This document shows, piece by piece, positions 44,599-54,373 of a stretch of 64,000 bases of DNA. How positions within the stretch are numbered: position 1 is the first letter of the stretch; every line of letters starts with the position of its first letter. Where the stretch lies: NCBI RefSeq assembly GCF_020510705.1, contig NZ_CP075184.1, forward strand, positions 1,302,001 through 1,366,000. Reading direction: 5' to 3'. The notes under the pieces are model-generated. The model was given only the letters and a program-made list of their open reading frames with translations. It was not told the DNA's origin and did no database searches. The stretch is from Acidovorax radicis. Its GTDB lineage: Bacteria; Pseudomonadota; Gammaproteobacteria; Burkholderiales; Burkholderiaceae_C. The position numbers and the translations under genes are program-made.

Positions 44599-45495
44599 TC
44601 ACCGTAGCCGTTGCGCCGCCACCTCGCGTACCAGGTCCCATGCGGCCTGCGCCACGGGGGCCAGCGCACGGTTGCGCCGGTGCACCAGCACGATGTCGCG
44701 GTCCACGCGGGGCACCAGCGGGCGCACCACCAGCCGCGCCAGGCCCTCGGGTGGCAGGGCCAGCGTGGGGATGACCGAGATGCCCAGCCCCGCGTCGAGC
44801 ATGCGGAAGATGGTGGTGGGGTGGCCCACCTCCTGGGCCACCGTATGCGGCACGGCGTGGTCGGCCAGCGCGCGGTCAATTAGTCGGCGGCTGCCCGAGG
44901 CGTGGTCCAGCAGCACCAGCGATTCACCAGCCAGATCGGCCCAGCGCACGTGGCGTTTGCGGGCCAGCCGGTGGCTGGGTGGGCAGGCCAGGCAAAAGGG
45001 CTCGGTCAGGATGGTTTCGCACTCCAGCGCCTCGCGCTCGCCAGGGTCGATCACGACCCCAAAGTCCACCTCGCCCGACAGCACGCTGGCCAGCACCGCG
45101 CTCTGAATGCGGTCTAGCAGCACCAGCTCCAGCCCCGGCAACGTCTGCAGGCACTGCGCAATGCAGTCCGGCATGAGGTTGGCCGACAAGGTGGGGCTGC
45201 TGGCCACCCGCACGCGCCCACGCCGCTCGGTGGCCATGCCACGCACGTCCAGCAACGTGTTGTCCAGCTCTTCGAGCACACGCGGCAAGCGGGCGGCCAG
45301 GCGCTGGCCTGCATCGGTCAGCGTGACTTCGCGCGTGGTGCGGTTGAGCAGCTTCAAGCCCAGTTGCGATTCCAGTTCGTTGATGCTGCGGCTCACGGCG
45401 GGCTGTGTCAGGCCCACGGCGTCGCCTGTGCGGCTGAAGTTGTGGGTGGCCGCCACCGACTGGAATACATGCAGTTGGCGCAAGGTGATATTCAT
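44599..45495 (-). CDS. LysR-family transcriptional regulator
   Basis: An intact 298-aa regulator. The N-terminal winged helix-turn-helix is MNITLRQLHVFQSVAATHNF, SRTGDAVGLTQPAVSRSINE, LESQLGLKLLNRTTREVTLT. The effector domain includes VDFGVVIDPGEREALECETI and ends in the usual LVLVHRR-like strand. It is divergent from the bile-acid-symporter-family gene with about 95 bp between the starts, so control of that transporter is likely. Confidence 0.92.
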   Translation of the reverse strand: MNITLRQLHVFQSVAATHNFSRTGDAVGLTQPAVSRSINELESQLGLKLLNRTTREVTLTDAGQRLAARLPRVLEELDNTLLDVRGMATERRGRVRVASSPTLSANLMPDCIAQCLQTLPGLELVLLDRIQSAVLASVLSGEVDFGVVIDPGEREALECETILTEPFCLACPPSHRLARKRHVRWADLAGESLVLLDHASGSRRLIDRALADHAVPHTVAQEVGHPTTIFRMLDAGLGISVIPTLALPPEGLARLVVRPLVPRVDRDIVLVHRRNRALAPVAQAAWDLVREVAAQRLR

Positions 45496-45591
45496 GCGCT
45501 CGAATCATAAAACCATCACAACAATCCATTTCATTTTTGAATGGGGCTGCGGCTTAATCGGGCGCTTTATGGCCTTTGTGGTGCTTCTTTC

Positions 45592-46563
45592 ATGACCCGT
45601 TCCCGTTTTCTTCCCGACAATTTCACGCTCGCGCTGCTGGGCACCGTGACGCTGGCCAGCGTGTTGCCTGCCTCGGGCGCCATGGCTTCCGTGCTGGACG
45701 GAGTGACCGTGGCGGCCATTGCATTGCTGTTTTTCCTGCATGGGGCCAAGCTCTCGCGCGACGCCGTCAAGGCCGGGCTTTCGCACTGGCGGCTGCACTT
45801 GCTGGTGGTGGGCGCCACGTTCGTGCTGTTTCCGCTGCTGGGCTGGGCGCTGCGGCCGGTGCTGCTGCCGCTGGTCACGCCGCAGTTGTACACCGGGGTG
45901 TTGTACCTGTGTGTGTTGCCGGCCACCGTGCAGTCGGCCATCGCTTTCACGGCCATGGCGCGCGGCAACATGCCCGCGGCCATCTGCAGTGCGTCTGCGT
46001 CCACGCTGCTGGGCATCGTGATCACTCCCCTGTTGGTGGGCCTGCTGCTGCCCGAGGCCCAGGCCCAGCATTCGCAGCAGGACACGCTGCACAGCATCGG
46101 GCGCATCACGCTGCAATTGCTGGTGCCTTTTGTGGCCGGGCACCTGCTGCGCCCCTGGATCGGCGGGTTTGTGCAGCGGCGCGCGCCCGTTCTGCGGCTG
46201 GTGGATCAGGGCTCGATCTTGCTGGTGGTGTTCACGGCGTTCAGCGCGGCCGTGGTGGAGGGCCTGTGGCGCCAGTTGCCGTTGCCTGCGCTGGCGGGGC
46301 TGGTGGCCGTGTGCGCTGTGTTGCTGGCGTTGGCGCTGGTGACCACCACCTGGATGGCGCGCCGCCTGGGGTTTTCAAAAGAAGACGAGATCACCATCGT
46401 GTTCTGCGGCTCCAAGAAAAGCCTGGCCAGTGGCGTTCCCATGGCCAAGGTGCTGTTTGCAGCCAGCGCGGTGGGTGCCGTCCTGTTGCCCATCATGGTG
46501 TTTCACCAGATGCAGTTGATGGTGTGTGCGGTGCTCGCGCAGCGTTACGCGCGCCGCTCCTGA
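45592..46563 (+). CDS. Bile-acid:sodium-symporter-family transporter (YfeH-like)
   Basis: A 323-aa integral membrane protein with about ten TM helices. Conserved segments are LFFLHGAKLSRDAVKAGL, CVLPATVQSAIAFTAMARGN, SASTLLGIVITPLLVGLLLP and EITIVFCGSKKSLASGVPMA, as in the SBF/YfeH group of sodium-linked symporters. Substrate unknown. The ATG at 45592 is chosen because the first TM begins soon after; an in-frame ATG at 45541 lies close to the LysR start. A palindromic repeat lies 35 bp behind the stop. Confidence 0.88.
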   Translation: MTRSRFLPDNFTLALLGTVTLASVLPASGAMASVLDGVTVAAIALLFFLHGAKLSRDAVKAGLSHWRLHLLVVGATFVLFPLLGWALRPVLLPLVTPQLYTGVLYLCVLPATVQSAIAFTAMARGNMPAAICSASASTLLGIVITPLLVGLLLPEAQAQHSQQDTLHSIGRITLQLLVPFVAGHLLRPWIGGFVQRRAPVLRLVDQGSILLVVFTAFSAAVVEGLWRQLPLPALAGLVAVCAVLLALALVTTTWMARRLGFSKEDEITIVFCGSKKSLASGVPMAKVLFAASAVGAVLLPIMVFHQMQLMVCAVLAQRYARRS

Positions 46564-46597
46564 GCTGTGGGCCGGCGGCGTGGGTGGGTGGGAAATT

Positions 46598-46652
46598 TGC
46601 TATTGTTTAAATAGCTTCTGGCGCTTATTCCATAAGCGCTAGAAGCCAAAAA
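46598..46652 (-). repeat. Dispersed palindromic repeat, copy 10, forming a 15-bp hairpin between convergent genes
   Basis: Plus strand: TTGCTATTGTTTAAATAGC, then the arms GCTTCTGGCGCTTAT (46614-46628) and ATAAGCGCTAGAAGC (46632-46646), loop TCC. One G-T pair; the rest is perfect. A-rich sequence follows. Good candidate for a bidirectional terminator. Confidence 0.85.
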
Positions 46653-46700
46653 AGCTCAAAACCCTGCCCTGGCAGGTGAGAACCCGCCGGGGCCTCTTCG

Positions 46701-48356
46701 TCAGGGCCGCTCGCTCATCGCGCGCAGGCGGGTGGGGGCCAATGCGCCGGCCGATTCGAGAATGGGGTAGGCGACCGAACACAGCAGCGAGTTGATGCGC
46801 TTGAGTTCGCTGATGAGGTCGATGTGCAGCGAGCTGGTCTCGATGCTCTGCACCGTGTTGTCAGACAGCCGCGCCAGGTGGGTGGCCGAGTAGGCGTGTT
46901 CCAGGTCGCGAAAGCGCATTTTTTCTTCGAGCAGCTTTTGCGCATCGCGCACATTGCCGTTGAGGAAGACACCCATCGCCAGGCGCAGGTTGTCGATCAG
47001 GCGCGCGTGCAGCTCGTTGATTTCTTCGATGCCGGCCTCGGAGAACTGGCGGTTCTTGCGGATCTTCTTGTCTTCGATGTCCAGCAGCACGCGCTCGATG
47101 ATGTCGCCGATCTGCTCCATGTTGATCGTGAAGCCGATGATGTCCGCCCACCGCCGGCCCTCTGCCTCATCGAGCTCGGCCCGCGAGATTTTGGTCATGT
47201 AGTACTTGATGGCCGAATACAGGTGGTCCACCGTATCGTCCAGGCGGCGCAGGTCTTGCGAGAGCTTGAGGTCGTCGTTGCGCAACACGGTGTGCATGCC
47301 CTGCAGCATGGTCTCCACCACGTCGGCCTGGTGCAAGGCCTCGCGCGCCGCGCAGGTGATGGCCAGCGACGGCGTGGCCAGGGCTGACGGGTCGAGGTGG
47401 TGGGGGCGCGTGTCGGTGCCCGACACGGCCGCCTCAGGCGGCAGGATGCGCTCCACCAGTCGCGCCACCGGGCCTGTCAGCCCGATGCACAGCACCACGC
47501 GCACGGTGTTGAACGCCAGGTGGTACAGCACCACCAGCGTCGCATCGTTGGCCACATAGGGCCCGGCGTAACGCAGCCACAGGCCAATGAACGGGGCCAT
47601 GATGGCCACCCCGGCCATCTTGAAGATCAGGCTGCCCAGCGGCACCTGGCGGGCGGCCACGTTCGAGCGCAGCGTGGTCATCACCGCCAGCAGGCCACTG
47701 CCCAGGTTGGCGCCCAGCACCAGGCCCAGGCCCACCTCCACCGGGATGCCGCCCGAGCCCACCATCGTGGCGGTGAGCAGCACGGTGGCCAGGCTCGAGT
47801 ACGACACCACCGAGAGCGCGGCGCCCATGGTGATCTCCAGCATGCGGTCACTGGTGAGCGACGCCAGCAGCGTGCGCACGGCGGGCGACTGGGTCAGCAC
47901 CGTGGTGGCTTCGGTGATCAGGCGCAGGGCCAGCAGCATCAGCCCCAGCCCGATGAACACCCGCCCCATGCGCCCCAGGGTGGTGTCGGGGCGCGCGATG
48001 AACATCACCACGCCCACAAAGATGAACAGCGGCGACAGCCAGGACAGGTCCAGCGAAAACAGCACCGTCATCACGCTGGTGCCCAGGTCGGCGCCCAGCA
48101 TGACCGCCAGCGCAGCGGGCAGCGCCATCAGCCCTTGCCCCACAAACGACGAAACAATCAGCGCGGTGGCGGTGCTCGACTGCACCAGCGCCGTCACGCC
48201 CACCCCTGACATGACCGCCGCTGCGGGCGTGCGCACGCTGCGCGCAATCATCTGGCGCAGTTTGGTGCCAAAGACCCGCAAGATGCCGGTGCGCACCAGT
48301 TGAGTGCCCCACACCAGCAGGGCTACCGCGGCCAAAAGATTCAGGAGATGCTTCAT
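46701..48356 (-). CDS. Na/Pi-cotransporter II-related protein with PhoU-like C-terminus
   Basis: A 551-aa protein. The membrane part has two Na/Pi cotransporter repeats, visible as GVGVTALVQSSTATALIVSS (QSSSAT-type motif) and GLVLGANLGSGLLAVMTTLR. The C-terminal cytoplasmic part is helical and PhoU-like (DLRRLDDTVDHLYSAIKYYM, EQIGDIIERVLLDIEDKK). It imports or exports phosphate with sodium. The gene is convergent with the symporter gene; the repeat hairpin lies between them. Confidence 0.92.
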   Translation of the reverse strand: MKHLLNLLAAVALLVWGTQLVRTGILRVFGTKLRQMIARSVRTPAAAVMSGVGVTALVQSSTATALIVSSFVGQGLMALPAALAVMLGADLGTSVMTVLFSLDLSWLSPLFIFVGVVMFIARPDTTLGRMGRVFIGLGLMLLALRLITEATTVLTQSPAVRTLLASLTSDRMLEITMGAALSVVSYSSLATVLLTATMVGSGGIPVEVGLGLVLGANLGSGLLAVMTTLRSNVAARQVPLGSLIFKMAGVAIMAPFIGLWLRYAGPYVANDATLVVLYHLAFNTVRVVLCIGLTGPVARLVERILPPEAAVSGTDTRPHHLDPSALATPSLAITCAAREALHQADVVETMLQGMHTVLRNDDLKLSQDLRRLDDTVDHLYSAIKYYMTKISRAELDEAEGRRWADIIGFTINMEQIGDIIERVLLDIEDKKIRKNRQFSEAGIEEINELHARLIDNLRLAMGVFLNGNVRDAQKLLEEKMRFRDLEHAYSATHLARLSDNTVQSIETSSLHIDLISELKRINSLLCSVAYPILESAGALAPTRLRAMSERP

Positions 48357-48849
48357 GAAAGTGGATGAATCCTTCTAATTTTTTGAGTGATAGAAACAAA
48401 AGCAGCGCTCGAACCACGCGCCACGCGCTGCAACATGCGTACCCGTGCGCGGTGGAGCAGGGCGCTCATTTTTGTGCCCGGAGGCGGGTGGCAGGGGTGT
48501 CTGCGGGGCCGGCTTCGCGGCCTCTGGGTGCAGCAGATGCCCGCACGCAATGCGCACATCTGTTGTTGTCACAAAACTGACTTATAAGCATACCCCCGAT
48601 TCCGGTGCCCCGTGCAGATGCCCATGTGGGGGCGATCCGGTGGTCGGGAAGCCGTGGCGGCCCTGACAGCCGTGCCGGTGCATGGCTGGGTGTGTGGGCG
48701 CTTAAGGGGGCGAGAGATGGTTCTGCTGCCGTGCCCGCACCGCCTGGCGGCTGAATACGGAGCGACGGGGTTGGACAGCTTTCAAGCGGGATAGTTCCCC
48801 CGACGCGTTTTGAGAGCCTGTTCAAAGACTTTGAAGAGGTTTTCAGGCC
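48357..48849. other. Upstream region of the Na/Pi gene, no gene recognised
   Basis: About 490 bp between the Na/Pi cotransporter start and the hairpins behind lspA. I find no convincing coding frame or RNA gene. The stretch around 48560-48590 is relatively A/T-rich (TTGTCACAAAACTGACTTAT) and may contain promoter elements. Confidence 0.5.
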
Positions 48850-48890
48850 CCCAAGCCAACGGCCCGCGCGCGGCGGGCCGTTGGCTTGGG
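48850..48890 (-). terminator. 18-bp perfect hairpin behind lspA
   Basis: Arms CCCAAGCCAACGGCCCGC and GCGGGCCGTTGGCTTGGG, 5-nt loop. It lies about 43 bp behind the lspA stop, next to a second hairpin. No long T-run follows on either strand, but the very stable stem suggests an end-of-operon structure. Confidence 0.65.
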
Positions 48891-48893
48891 CGT

Positions 48894-48917
48894 TGGCGCC
48901 GCACTCATGCGGCGCCA
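48894..48917 (-). terminator. 10-bp perfect hairpin directly behind lspA
   Basis: TGGCGCCGCA, loop CTCA, TGCGGCGCCA. It lies 15 bp behind the lspA stop and 3 bp from the larger hairpin at 48850-48890. The pair probably ends the ribF-ileS-lspA transcript. Confidence 0.6.
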
Positions 48918-48932
48918 GCGTGCGGGTTCAGA

Positions 48933-49436
48933 TCACCGCTCGCGGCGCACCCGCAGCAGTTCATCCAGGATGAGGCATGCAGCGCCTATCGTGATGGCCG
49001 AGTCCGCGAGATTGAACGACGGAAAATACCAGCCCGCATAGTGGAACTGCAGAAAATCCACCACATAACCGTGCATGAGCCGGTCCACCACGTTGCCCAC
49101 GGCCCCGCCCAAAATGCTCGACAGCGCAAAACTGAACAGCTTCTGGCCAGGGTGAGCGCGCAGTTGCCACACGATGAAGACCGTGGCCGCCGCACCGATG
49201 CCGGTGAACAGCCAGCGCTGCCAACCGCCCGCGTCCGACAGGAACGAAAACGCTGCCCCGGTGTTGTGGGCCCGCACGATGTTGAAGAAGCTGGTGATGA
49301 ACGTGGAGTCGCCCAACCGGTAGTTGCCCAGGATCAGCGTCTTGGTCGCCTGGTCCGCCAACAGAATCACCACCGCCCAGGCCAGCCAGGGCCACATGCT
49401 TGCACCGGAACGCCCGGCCTGCGACGTGCGGGCCAT
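48933..49436 (-). CDS. lspA: Lipoprotein signal peptidase (signal peptidase II)
   Basis: A 167-aa inner-membrane aspartyl protease that removes signal peptides from lipoproteins. Four TM helices are present. The catalytic Asp residues are in [17 protein letters not shown] and [20 protein letters not shown] is the typical conserved stretch. Its ATG shares one base with the ileS stop (TGATG), the standard coupled arrangement. Confidence 0.96.
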   Translation of the reverse strand: MARTSQAGRSGASMWPWLAWAVVILLADQATKTLILGNYRLGDSTFITSFFNIVRAHNTGAAFSFLSDAGGWQRWLFTGIGAAATVFIVWQLRAHPGQKLFSFALSSILGGAVGNVVDRLMHGYVVDFLQFHYAGWYFPSFNLADSAITIGAACLILDELLRVRRER

Positions 49437-52318
49437 CAGGCGTGCGCCCGGCTCTCGCCGTCGCCGTACAGGTTGCTGGTGCAGCGACCGCAGATGGTGG
49501 GGTGGGCGGCATCCTGGCCCACGTCACTGCGGTAGTGCCAGCAGCGCTCACATTTGGTATCAGAACTGGGCTTGACGCTTATCTGTAAAGCGCTGCCAGC
49601 TACTAATTCAATAGCGGATGTGATGAAGATGAACTTCAGGTCATCGCCCAGGCTGGCCAGCAGTGCGTAGTCCTCGGGGGCCGCTGTGAGGGTGACAGCG
49701 GCCTGCAGCGACGAGCCGACCTGACCGGCGGCGCGCAGGACTTCGATCTCCTTGTTCACGGCATCACGGATCTCGCGCAGGCGCGCCCACTTGGCCAGCA
49801 GGCCTTCGTCGGCACCGGCGATGGAGCCATAGGTCTCCAGGAAGATGGAGTCGGAGTTGCCGAACACCTTCCAGGCCTCTTCGGCCGTGAAGGAGAGGAA
49901 GGGCGCCATCCAGCGCAGCATTCCATGGGTGATCTGGAACAGCACGGTCTGCGCGCTGCGGCGGGCCAGGCTCTTTTCCGCCGTGGTGTAGAGGCGGTCT
50001 TTCAGCACGTCGAGGTAGAAACCGCCCAGGTCTTCCGAGCAGTACAGCTGCAGCTTGGCCACCACGGGGTGGAATTCGTACACCTTGTAGTGCGCCAGCA
50101 TCTCGGCCTGGAACTCGGCCGCGCGCGTGAGCGCGTAGCGGTCGATCTCGAGCATCTGGTCGAACGGCACGGCGTCCTTGGCCGGGTCGAAGTCGCTCAC
50201 GTTGGCCAGCAAAAAGCGCAGGGTGTTGCGGATGCGGCGGTAGGCGTCCACCACGCGCGCCAGGATCTTCTCGTCGCCCGCGATGTCGCCCGAGTAGTCG
50301 CTGGCGGCCACCCACAGGCGGATGATCTCGGCGCCCAGCTTCTTGTTGATCTCTTGCGGGTCGATGCCGTTGCCCAGCGACTTGCTCATCTTGCGGCCCT
50401 GGCTGTCCACGGTGAAGCCGTGGGTCAGCAGGCCACGATAGGGCGCGCGGCCTTCCAGCGCCGAGGCCAGCAGCAGCGAGCTGTGGAACCAGCCGCGGTG
50501 CTGGTCATGGCCTTCGAGGTACAGGTCGGCCTCGGGGCCGGTGTCGTGGTGCACCTCGGGGTGCGTGCCGCGCAGCACATGGCTGAAGGTGGAGCCGGAG
50601 TCGAACCACACTTCGAGGATGTCGGTGCTCTTGGTGTAGTGCGGTGCGTCTTCGGCGCCCAGGATTTCTTCGGTCGTCACGCGGCTCCAGGCCTCGATGC
50701 CGCCCTTTTCGACGATGTCGGCCGCCTGGTCCATGATTTCCATGGTGCGCGGGTGCAGTTCGCCCGAATCCTTGTGCAAAAAGAACGGGATGGGCACGCC
50801 CCAGCTGCGCTGGCGCGAGATGCACCAGTCGGGCCGTCCGGCGATCATGTCGTGCAGACGGGCCTTGCCGTTCTCGGGGTAGAAGCTGGTGTGTTCGATG
50901 GCGTCGAGCGCAATCTGGCGCAGCGTCTTGGCGGGTTTCATGCCTGCTTTAGTGAACACGCCTTCGCCCTCGTCCATGCGGATGAACCACTGGGCGGCAG
51001 CGCGGTAGATCACCGGCGTCTTGTGGCGCCAGCAGTGCGGGTAGCTGTGCGTGATGTCCTTGGTGGTCATCAGGCGGCCCGCGTTACGCAGGGCTTCGAT
51101 GATGACGGGCACGGCCTTCCAGATGTGCTGGCCGCCAAACAGCGGAAAGTCGGCTGCGTAGGTGCCGTTGCCTTGCACGGGGTTCAGGATGTCGTCCAGC
51201 GCCATGCCATGGGACACGCAGGAGTTGAAATCCTCCAGCCCGTAGGCGGGCGAGGAGTGCACGATACCCGTGCCGTCGTCGGCCGTGGCGTAGTCGGCCA
51301 GGTAGACGGGCGACAGGCGGCGGTAGCCCTGGGTGCCGTCTTCGCTCTTCACGTCGTACAGCGGGTGTTCAAACTCCAGACCGCCCAGATTCTTGCCCAG
51401 CGTGGTCGCCAGCACGGTGCCGGTGAGGCCGTAGCGCTCCAGGCACGAGGCCACCAGGGGCTCGGCCACGAGCAGGATGCGCTCGCCCGCATCGACCAGC
51501 GCGTAGCTGATCTCGGGGTTCAGGTTGAGGGCCTGGTTGGCAGGGATGGTCCAGGCGGTGGTGGTCCAGATGACGACGAAGGCGTCTTTGGAGAGCGATG
51601 GCAATCCGAACGCTGCAGCCAGCTTGGCCGCGTCATGCGACTTGAAGGCCACATCCAGCGTGGTGCTCTTCTTGTCCTGGTATTCGATCTCGAACTCGGC
51701 CAGCGAGGAGCCGCAGTCAAAACACCAGTACACGGGCTTGAGGCCCCGGTACACAAAACCGCGCTCCATCACGCGCTTGAAGGCGCGGATTTCGCCCGCC
51801 TCGTTGGCGGGGTTCATGGTCTTGTAGGGGTTGTCCCATTCGCCCAGCACGCCCAGGCGCTTGAAGTCCACCATCTGCTGCGCGATCTGCTCGGTGGCAA
51901 ACGCGCGGCTCTTGGCCTGCATGTCGTCGCGGCTCAGGTTGCGGCCGTGTTTCTTTTCGATGGCGTTCTCGATCGGCAGGCCGTGGCAGTCCCAGCCCGG
52001 CACGTACAGCGCGTCAAAGCCCTCGAGCTGGCGCGCCTTGGTGATCATGTCCTTCAAGATCTTGTTGACCGCGTGGCCCATGTGGATCTGGCCGTTGGCG
52101 TAGGGCGGGCCGTCGTGCAGGATGAACTTGGGCGCGCCGTGGCGGGCATCGCGCAGGCGTTTGTACAGGCCTTTGTCTTCCCAGTCCTTGACCCAGCCTG
52201 GCTCACGCTTGGGCAGATCACCACGCATCGGGAAGGGGGTGTCAGGCAGGTTCAGGGTGCTGCGGTAATCCGGGGCGGTGGACGCTGCGGAAGAGGTACT
52301 GGCGTTGTCGTCGGACAT
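49436..52318 (-). CDS. ileS: Isoleucyl-tRNA synthetase
   Basis: A 960-aa class I synthetase with editing domain. It has [18 protein letters not shown] (HIGH-type), the editing-domain segment [16 protein letters not shown], the KMSKS loop [14 protein letters not shown], and a C-terminal zinc finger (CERCWHY ... CGRC). Between the anticodon-binding part and the zinc finger the linker [17 protein letters not shown] is encoded by an in-frame copy of the palindromic repeat. It is followed by lspA (coupled) and preceded by ribF, an order common in proteobacteria. Confidence 0.97.
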   Translation of the reverse strand: MSDDNASTSSAASTAPDYRSTLNLPDTPFPMRGDLPKREPGWVKDWEDKGLYKRLRDARHGAPKFILHDGPPYANGQIHMGHAVNKILKDMITKARQLEGFDALYVPGWDCHGLPIENAIEKKHGRNLSRDDMQAKSRAFATEQIAQQMVDFKRLGVLGEWDNPYKTMNPANEAGEIRAFKRVMERGFVYRGLKPVYWCFDCGSSLAEFEIEYQDKKSTTLDVAFKSHDAAKLAAAFGLPSLSKDAFVVIWTTTAWTIPANQALNLNPEISYALVDAGERILLVAEPLVASCLERYGLTGTVLATTLGKNLGGLEFEHPLYDVKSEDGTQGYRRLSPVYLADYATADDGTGIVHSSPAYGLEDFNSCVSHGMALDDILNPVQGNGTYAADFPLFGGQHIWKAVPVIIEALRNAGRLMTTKDITHSYPHCWRHKTPVIYRAAAQWFIRMDEGEGVFTKAGMKPAKTLRQIALDAIEHTSFYPENGKARLHDMIAGRPDWCISRQRSWGVPIPFFLHKDSGELHPRTMEIMDQAADIVEKGGIEAWSRVTTEEILGAEDAPHYTKSTDILEVWFDSGSTFSHVLRGTHPEVHHDTGPEADLYLEGHDQHRGWFHSSLLLASALEGRAPYRGLLTHGFTVDSQGRKMSKSLGNGIDPQEINKKLGAEIIRLWVAASDYSGDIAGDEKILARVVDAYRRIRNTLRFLLANVSDFDPAKDAVPFDQMLEIDRYALTRAAEFQAEMLAHYKVYEFHPVVAKLQLYCSEDLGGFYLDVLKDRLYTTAEKSLARRSAQTVLFQITHGMLRWMAPFLSFTAEEAWKVFGNSDSIFLETYGSIAGADEGLLAKWARLREIRDAVNKEIEVLRAAGQVGSSLQAAVTLTAAPEDYALLASLGDDLKFIFITSAIELVAGSALQISVKPSSDTKCERCWHYRSDVGQDAAHPTICGRCTSNLYGDGESRAHA
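49567..49615 (+). repeat. Dispersed palindromic repeat, copy 11 (inside ileS)
   Basis: TGGGCTTGACGCTTATCTG, TAAAGCGCTGCCAGCTAC, TAATTCAATAGC. It encodes, antisense to the written strand, part of the variable linker before the zinc finger. Confidence 0.75.
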
Positions 52319-52427
52319 GAGGGAGCCTTAAAAACAGGGCATTCCGGGGCGGGCCCGGAGCAAGAACAGGATGGGAGCGCGAAAGATGACGGGCCCGCCA
52401 AGCGGGCGCTGCGAGAAGCAGCCCCCC

Positions 52428-53477
52428 TCAAATTCGGTCGCGGGTGGTCTGGCGCCGGGTCTCGGTGTGATTGGGTGCCTGGGCCGAGGCAAAGTAGGCA
52501 CGCGCGTCGGTGCAGTCTTTGGCGATGCCTGCCGTCAGGGCATCCAGACCGTCGTATTTCAGCTCATCGTGCAGTTTGTGCAGTAGTTCCACGCGCACGA
52601 TTTTACCGTACGCCCCCTCGGACCCGAGGGCGGCAGGCCATTGCAGGCAATGGGTTTCCAGCAGAACCCGGCCGCCGTTCACGTCGCCAGGGTCCAGCGA
52701 AGGACGCACACCGAGGTTGGCCACGCCGGGAAGGGGCGCTTCGGCCAGGCCGTGCACCAGCACGGCAAAGATGCCGCTGGCGGCGGGTTTCCAGTGCGCA
52801 AAACGCAGGTTGAGGGTCCGAAACCCATCACCCATGCCGGCGTTGGTGGCGCCCAGCTCCCGCCCCAGCTTTCGCCCGTGCACCACATGGCCGCTGATGG
52901 TGTAGGGCCGCCCGAGCAGGCGCGCTGCCGCTTGCATGTCACCGGCCCCGAGCGCCTGGCGCACGGCAGAGCTGGAAACGCGCAACCCGTGCACCTCGTA
53001 ACTGTTCATGCGGGCCACGTCGAAACCCTGCTTTTTGCCCGCAGCGTCGAGCATGGCGTAGTCGCCCGTGCGTTGGCGGCCAAACCGGAAGTCATCACCC
53101 ACCAACACATACCGAACCCCCAGGCCCTGCACCAGCACCCGGTCGATAAATTCGTGGGGCGACTGTGCGGCCAGGCTGGCGTCGAAGGGCAACACCACCG
53201 TTTGTTGCACCCCGCAGCGCTCCAGCTCGGTGAGTTTGTCGCGCAGCGTGCCGATGCGGGCCGGCGCCAGCTCGGGCTTGTGGAGTGCCCGGGCAAAGTA
53301 GTCGCGTGGATGGGGTTCAAACGTGAGCACGCAACTCTCCACGCCCCGGTGCGCCGCCTCGTTGTTCACCAGGGCCAACATGGCCTGGTGGCCCCGGTGC
53401 ACCCCGTCGAAATTTCCGATGGTCAACGCGCAGGCGCGGGCAATGCCGGGATGGTGGAATCCACGAAAGATCTTCAT
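52428..53477 (-). CDS. ribF: Bifunctional riboflavin kinase/FAD synthetase
   Basis: A 349-aa enzyme that makes FMN and FAD. The N-terminal nucleotidyltransferase half has ALTIGNFDGVHRGHQAML, LTFEPHPRDYFA and YVLVGDDFRFGRQRTGDY. The C-terminal kinase half has GRPYTISGHVVHGRKLGREL, GATNAGMG-type binding region and VLLETHCLQ. Length matches the family. It heads the ribF-ileS-lspA group (about 110 bp before ileS). A palindromic repeat lies directly upstream of its start. Confidence 0.96.
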   Translation of the reverse strand: MKIFRGFHHPGIARACALTIGNFDGVHRGHQAMLALVNNEAAHRGVESCVLTFEPHPRDYFARALHKPELAPARIGTLRDKLTELERCGVQQTVVLPFDASLAAQSPHEFIDRVLVQGLGVRYVLVGDDFRFGRQRTGDYAMLDAAGKKQGFDVARMNSYEVHGLRVSSSAVRQALGAGDMQAAARLLGRPYTISGHVVHGRKLGRELGATNAGMGDGFRTLNLRFAHWKPAASGIFAVLVHGLAEAPLPGVANLGVRPSLDPGDVNGGRVLLETHCLQWPAALGSEGAYGKIVRVELLHKLHDELKYDGLDALTAGIAKDCTDARAYFASAQAPNHTETRRQTTRDRI

Positions 53478-53481
53478 CGGA

Positions 53482-53534
53482 TTGTTATCTTTTTGATAGC
53501 AGCATGCGCATATGCATCAAGCGCAAGACGCCAA
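53482..53534 (-). repeat. Dispersed palindromic repeat, copy 12
   Basis: Minus-strand reading: TTGGCGTCTTGCGCTTGATG, CATATGCGCATGCTGCTATC, AAAAAGATAAC. It lies in the upstream region of ribF, between divergent genes, and contains ATGCGCAT as an extra palindrome. Confidence 0.7.
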
Positions 53535-53643
53535 TTTGTCATGAAACCGGAGTATATTGTGACCCATGGGTGATCTGCGCGAAGTCGCCCTGAGACATCT
53601 GCGTTCCGAATCCTTGTGTACTTTATGTTCCAGGAGGCGTGTT

Positions 53644-54201
53644 TTGAAGGTCTTGAAGCTGTCAGCCCAAGGGCTACCCCAATCGTGGATCACGCTCGAG
53701 CAAGCGGTGATCCACTACGCGGCGGGCGAAGTGCGTTGGGAATCCGGCGCGCAGATCGCACGGTTCCGGGGCGGCCACAACGCCATCACGGGCGAACAAT
53801 CGGTGATTGCCATCAACAGCATCATCGGCACCAAGGGTGTGCCCAGCATCAACCCGTTTGAGCTCAAACCCAGCCTGACCAACAGCAAGCTTTTTGCGCG
53901 TGACCGCAATGTGTGCGCCTACTGCGGCGGGCATTTTCACGAAGAAGACCTGACGCGTGAGCACATCGTGCCTTTTGCGCGCAATGGGCAGAACCACTGG
54001 ATGAATGTGGTCACCGCCTGCCGCCCCTGCAACCACCGCAAGGGCCCCCGCACGCCCGAGCAGGCCCACATGCCGCTGCTCTACGCCCCCTACGTGCCCA
54101 GCCTGTGGGAAGACTTCATCCTGCGCAACCGCCGCATCCTGGCCGATCAGATGGAGTTCTTGATGGCGCACGTGCCCAAGTCGTCGCGGCTTCTGGCGTG
54201 A
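53644..54201 (+). CDS. HNH endonuclease
   Basis: A 185-aa protein with a treble-clef HNH nuclease domain: CAYCGGHFHEEDLTREHIVP, FARNGQNHWMNVVTACRPCN, HRKG. The two CxxC pairs hold zinc and the DLTREHIVP, N and H residues form the active site. The N-terminal half (MKVLKLSAQGLPQSWITLEQ when read from here) is characteristic of proteobacterial stand-alone HNH proteins. The start is TTG at 53644, supported by a perfect AGGAGG 6 nt upstream; there is no in-frame ATG in front of the conserved part except far upstream. A DNA-processing role is likely, but the substrate is unknown. Confidence 0.85.
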   Translation: MKVLKLSAQGLPQSWITLEQAVIHYAAGEVRWESGAQIARFRGGHNAITGEQSVIAINSIIGTKGVPSINPFELKPSLTNSKLFARDRNVCAYCGGHFHEEDLTREHIVPFARNGQNHWMNVVTACRPCNHRKGPRTPEQAHMPLLYAPYVPSLWEDFILRNRRILADQMEFLMAHVPKSSRLLA

Positions 54202-54373
54202 CCCGTTGGTGATCTTTCACGTGGCGGTGAGATCGTCAAAAGAATAGCCGTGGTTGCCAGCGGGGCAACACGGAAAATCAACGGTCCGGCAGGAACGCAT
54301 CCTGCCGATACCCCACCGGGGGCGCTATCGATCACGGCATGCGCGAAGCGTTGCCTTGGTAGTAAGCGAGTAA

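Noticed and set aside
48560..48590. Possible Pho box upstream of the Na/Pi cotransporter
   Set aside because: TTGTCACAAAACTGACTT resembles one half-site on the wrong strand and far from the start; the second half-site is poor.
49925..52813. A 962-codon open frame antisense to ileS
   Set aside because: Low-information, Val/Gly/His-rich sequence with no recognisable fold; ileS on the other strand is beyond doubt.
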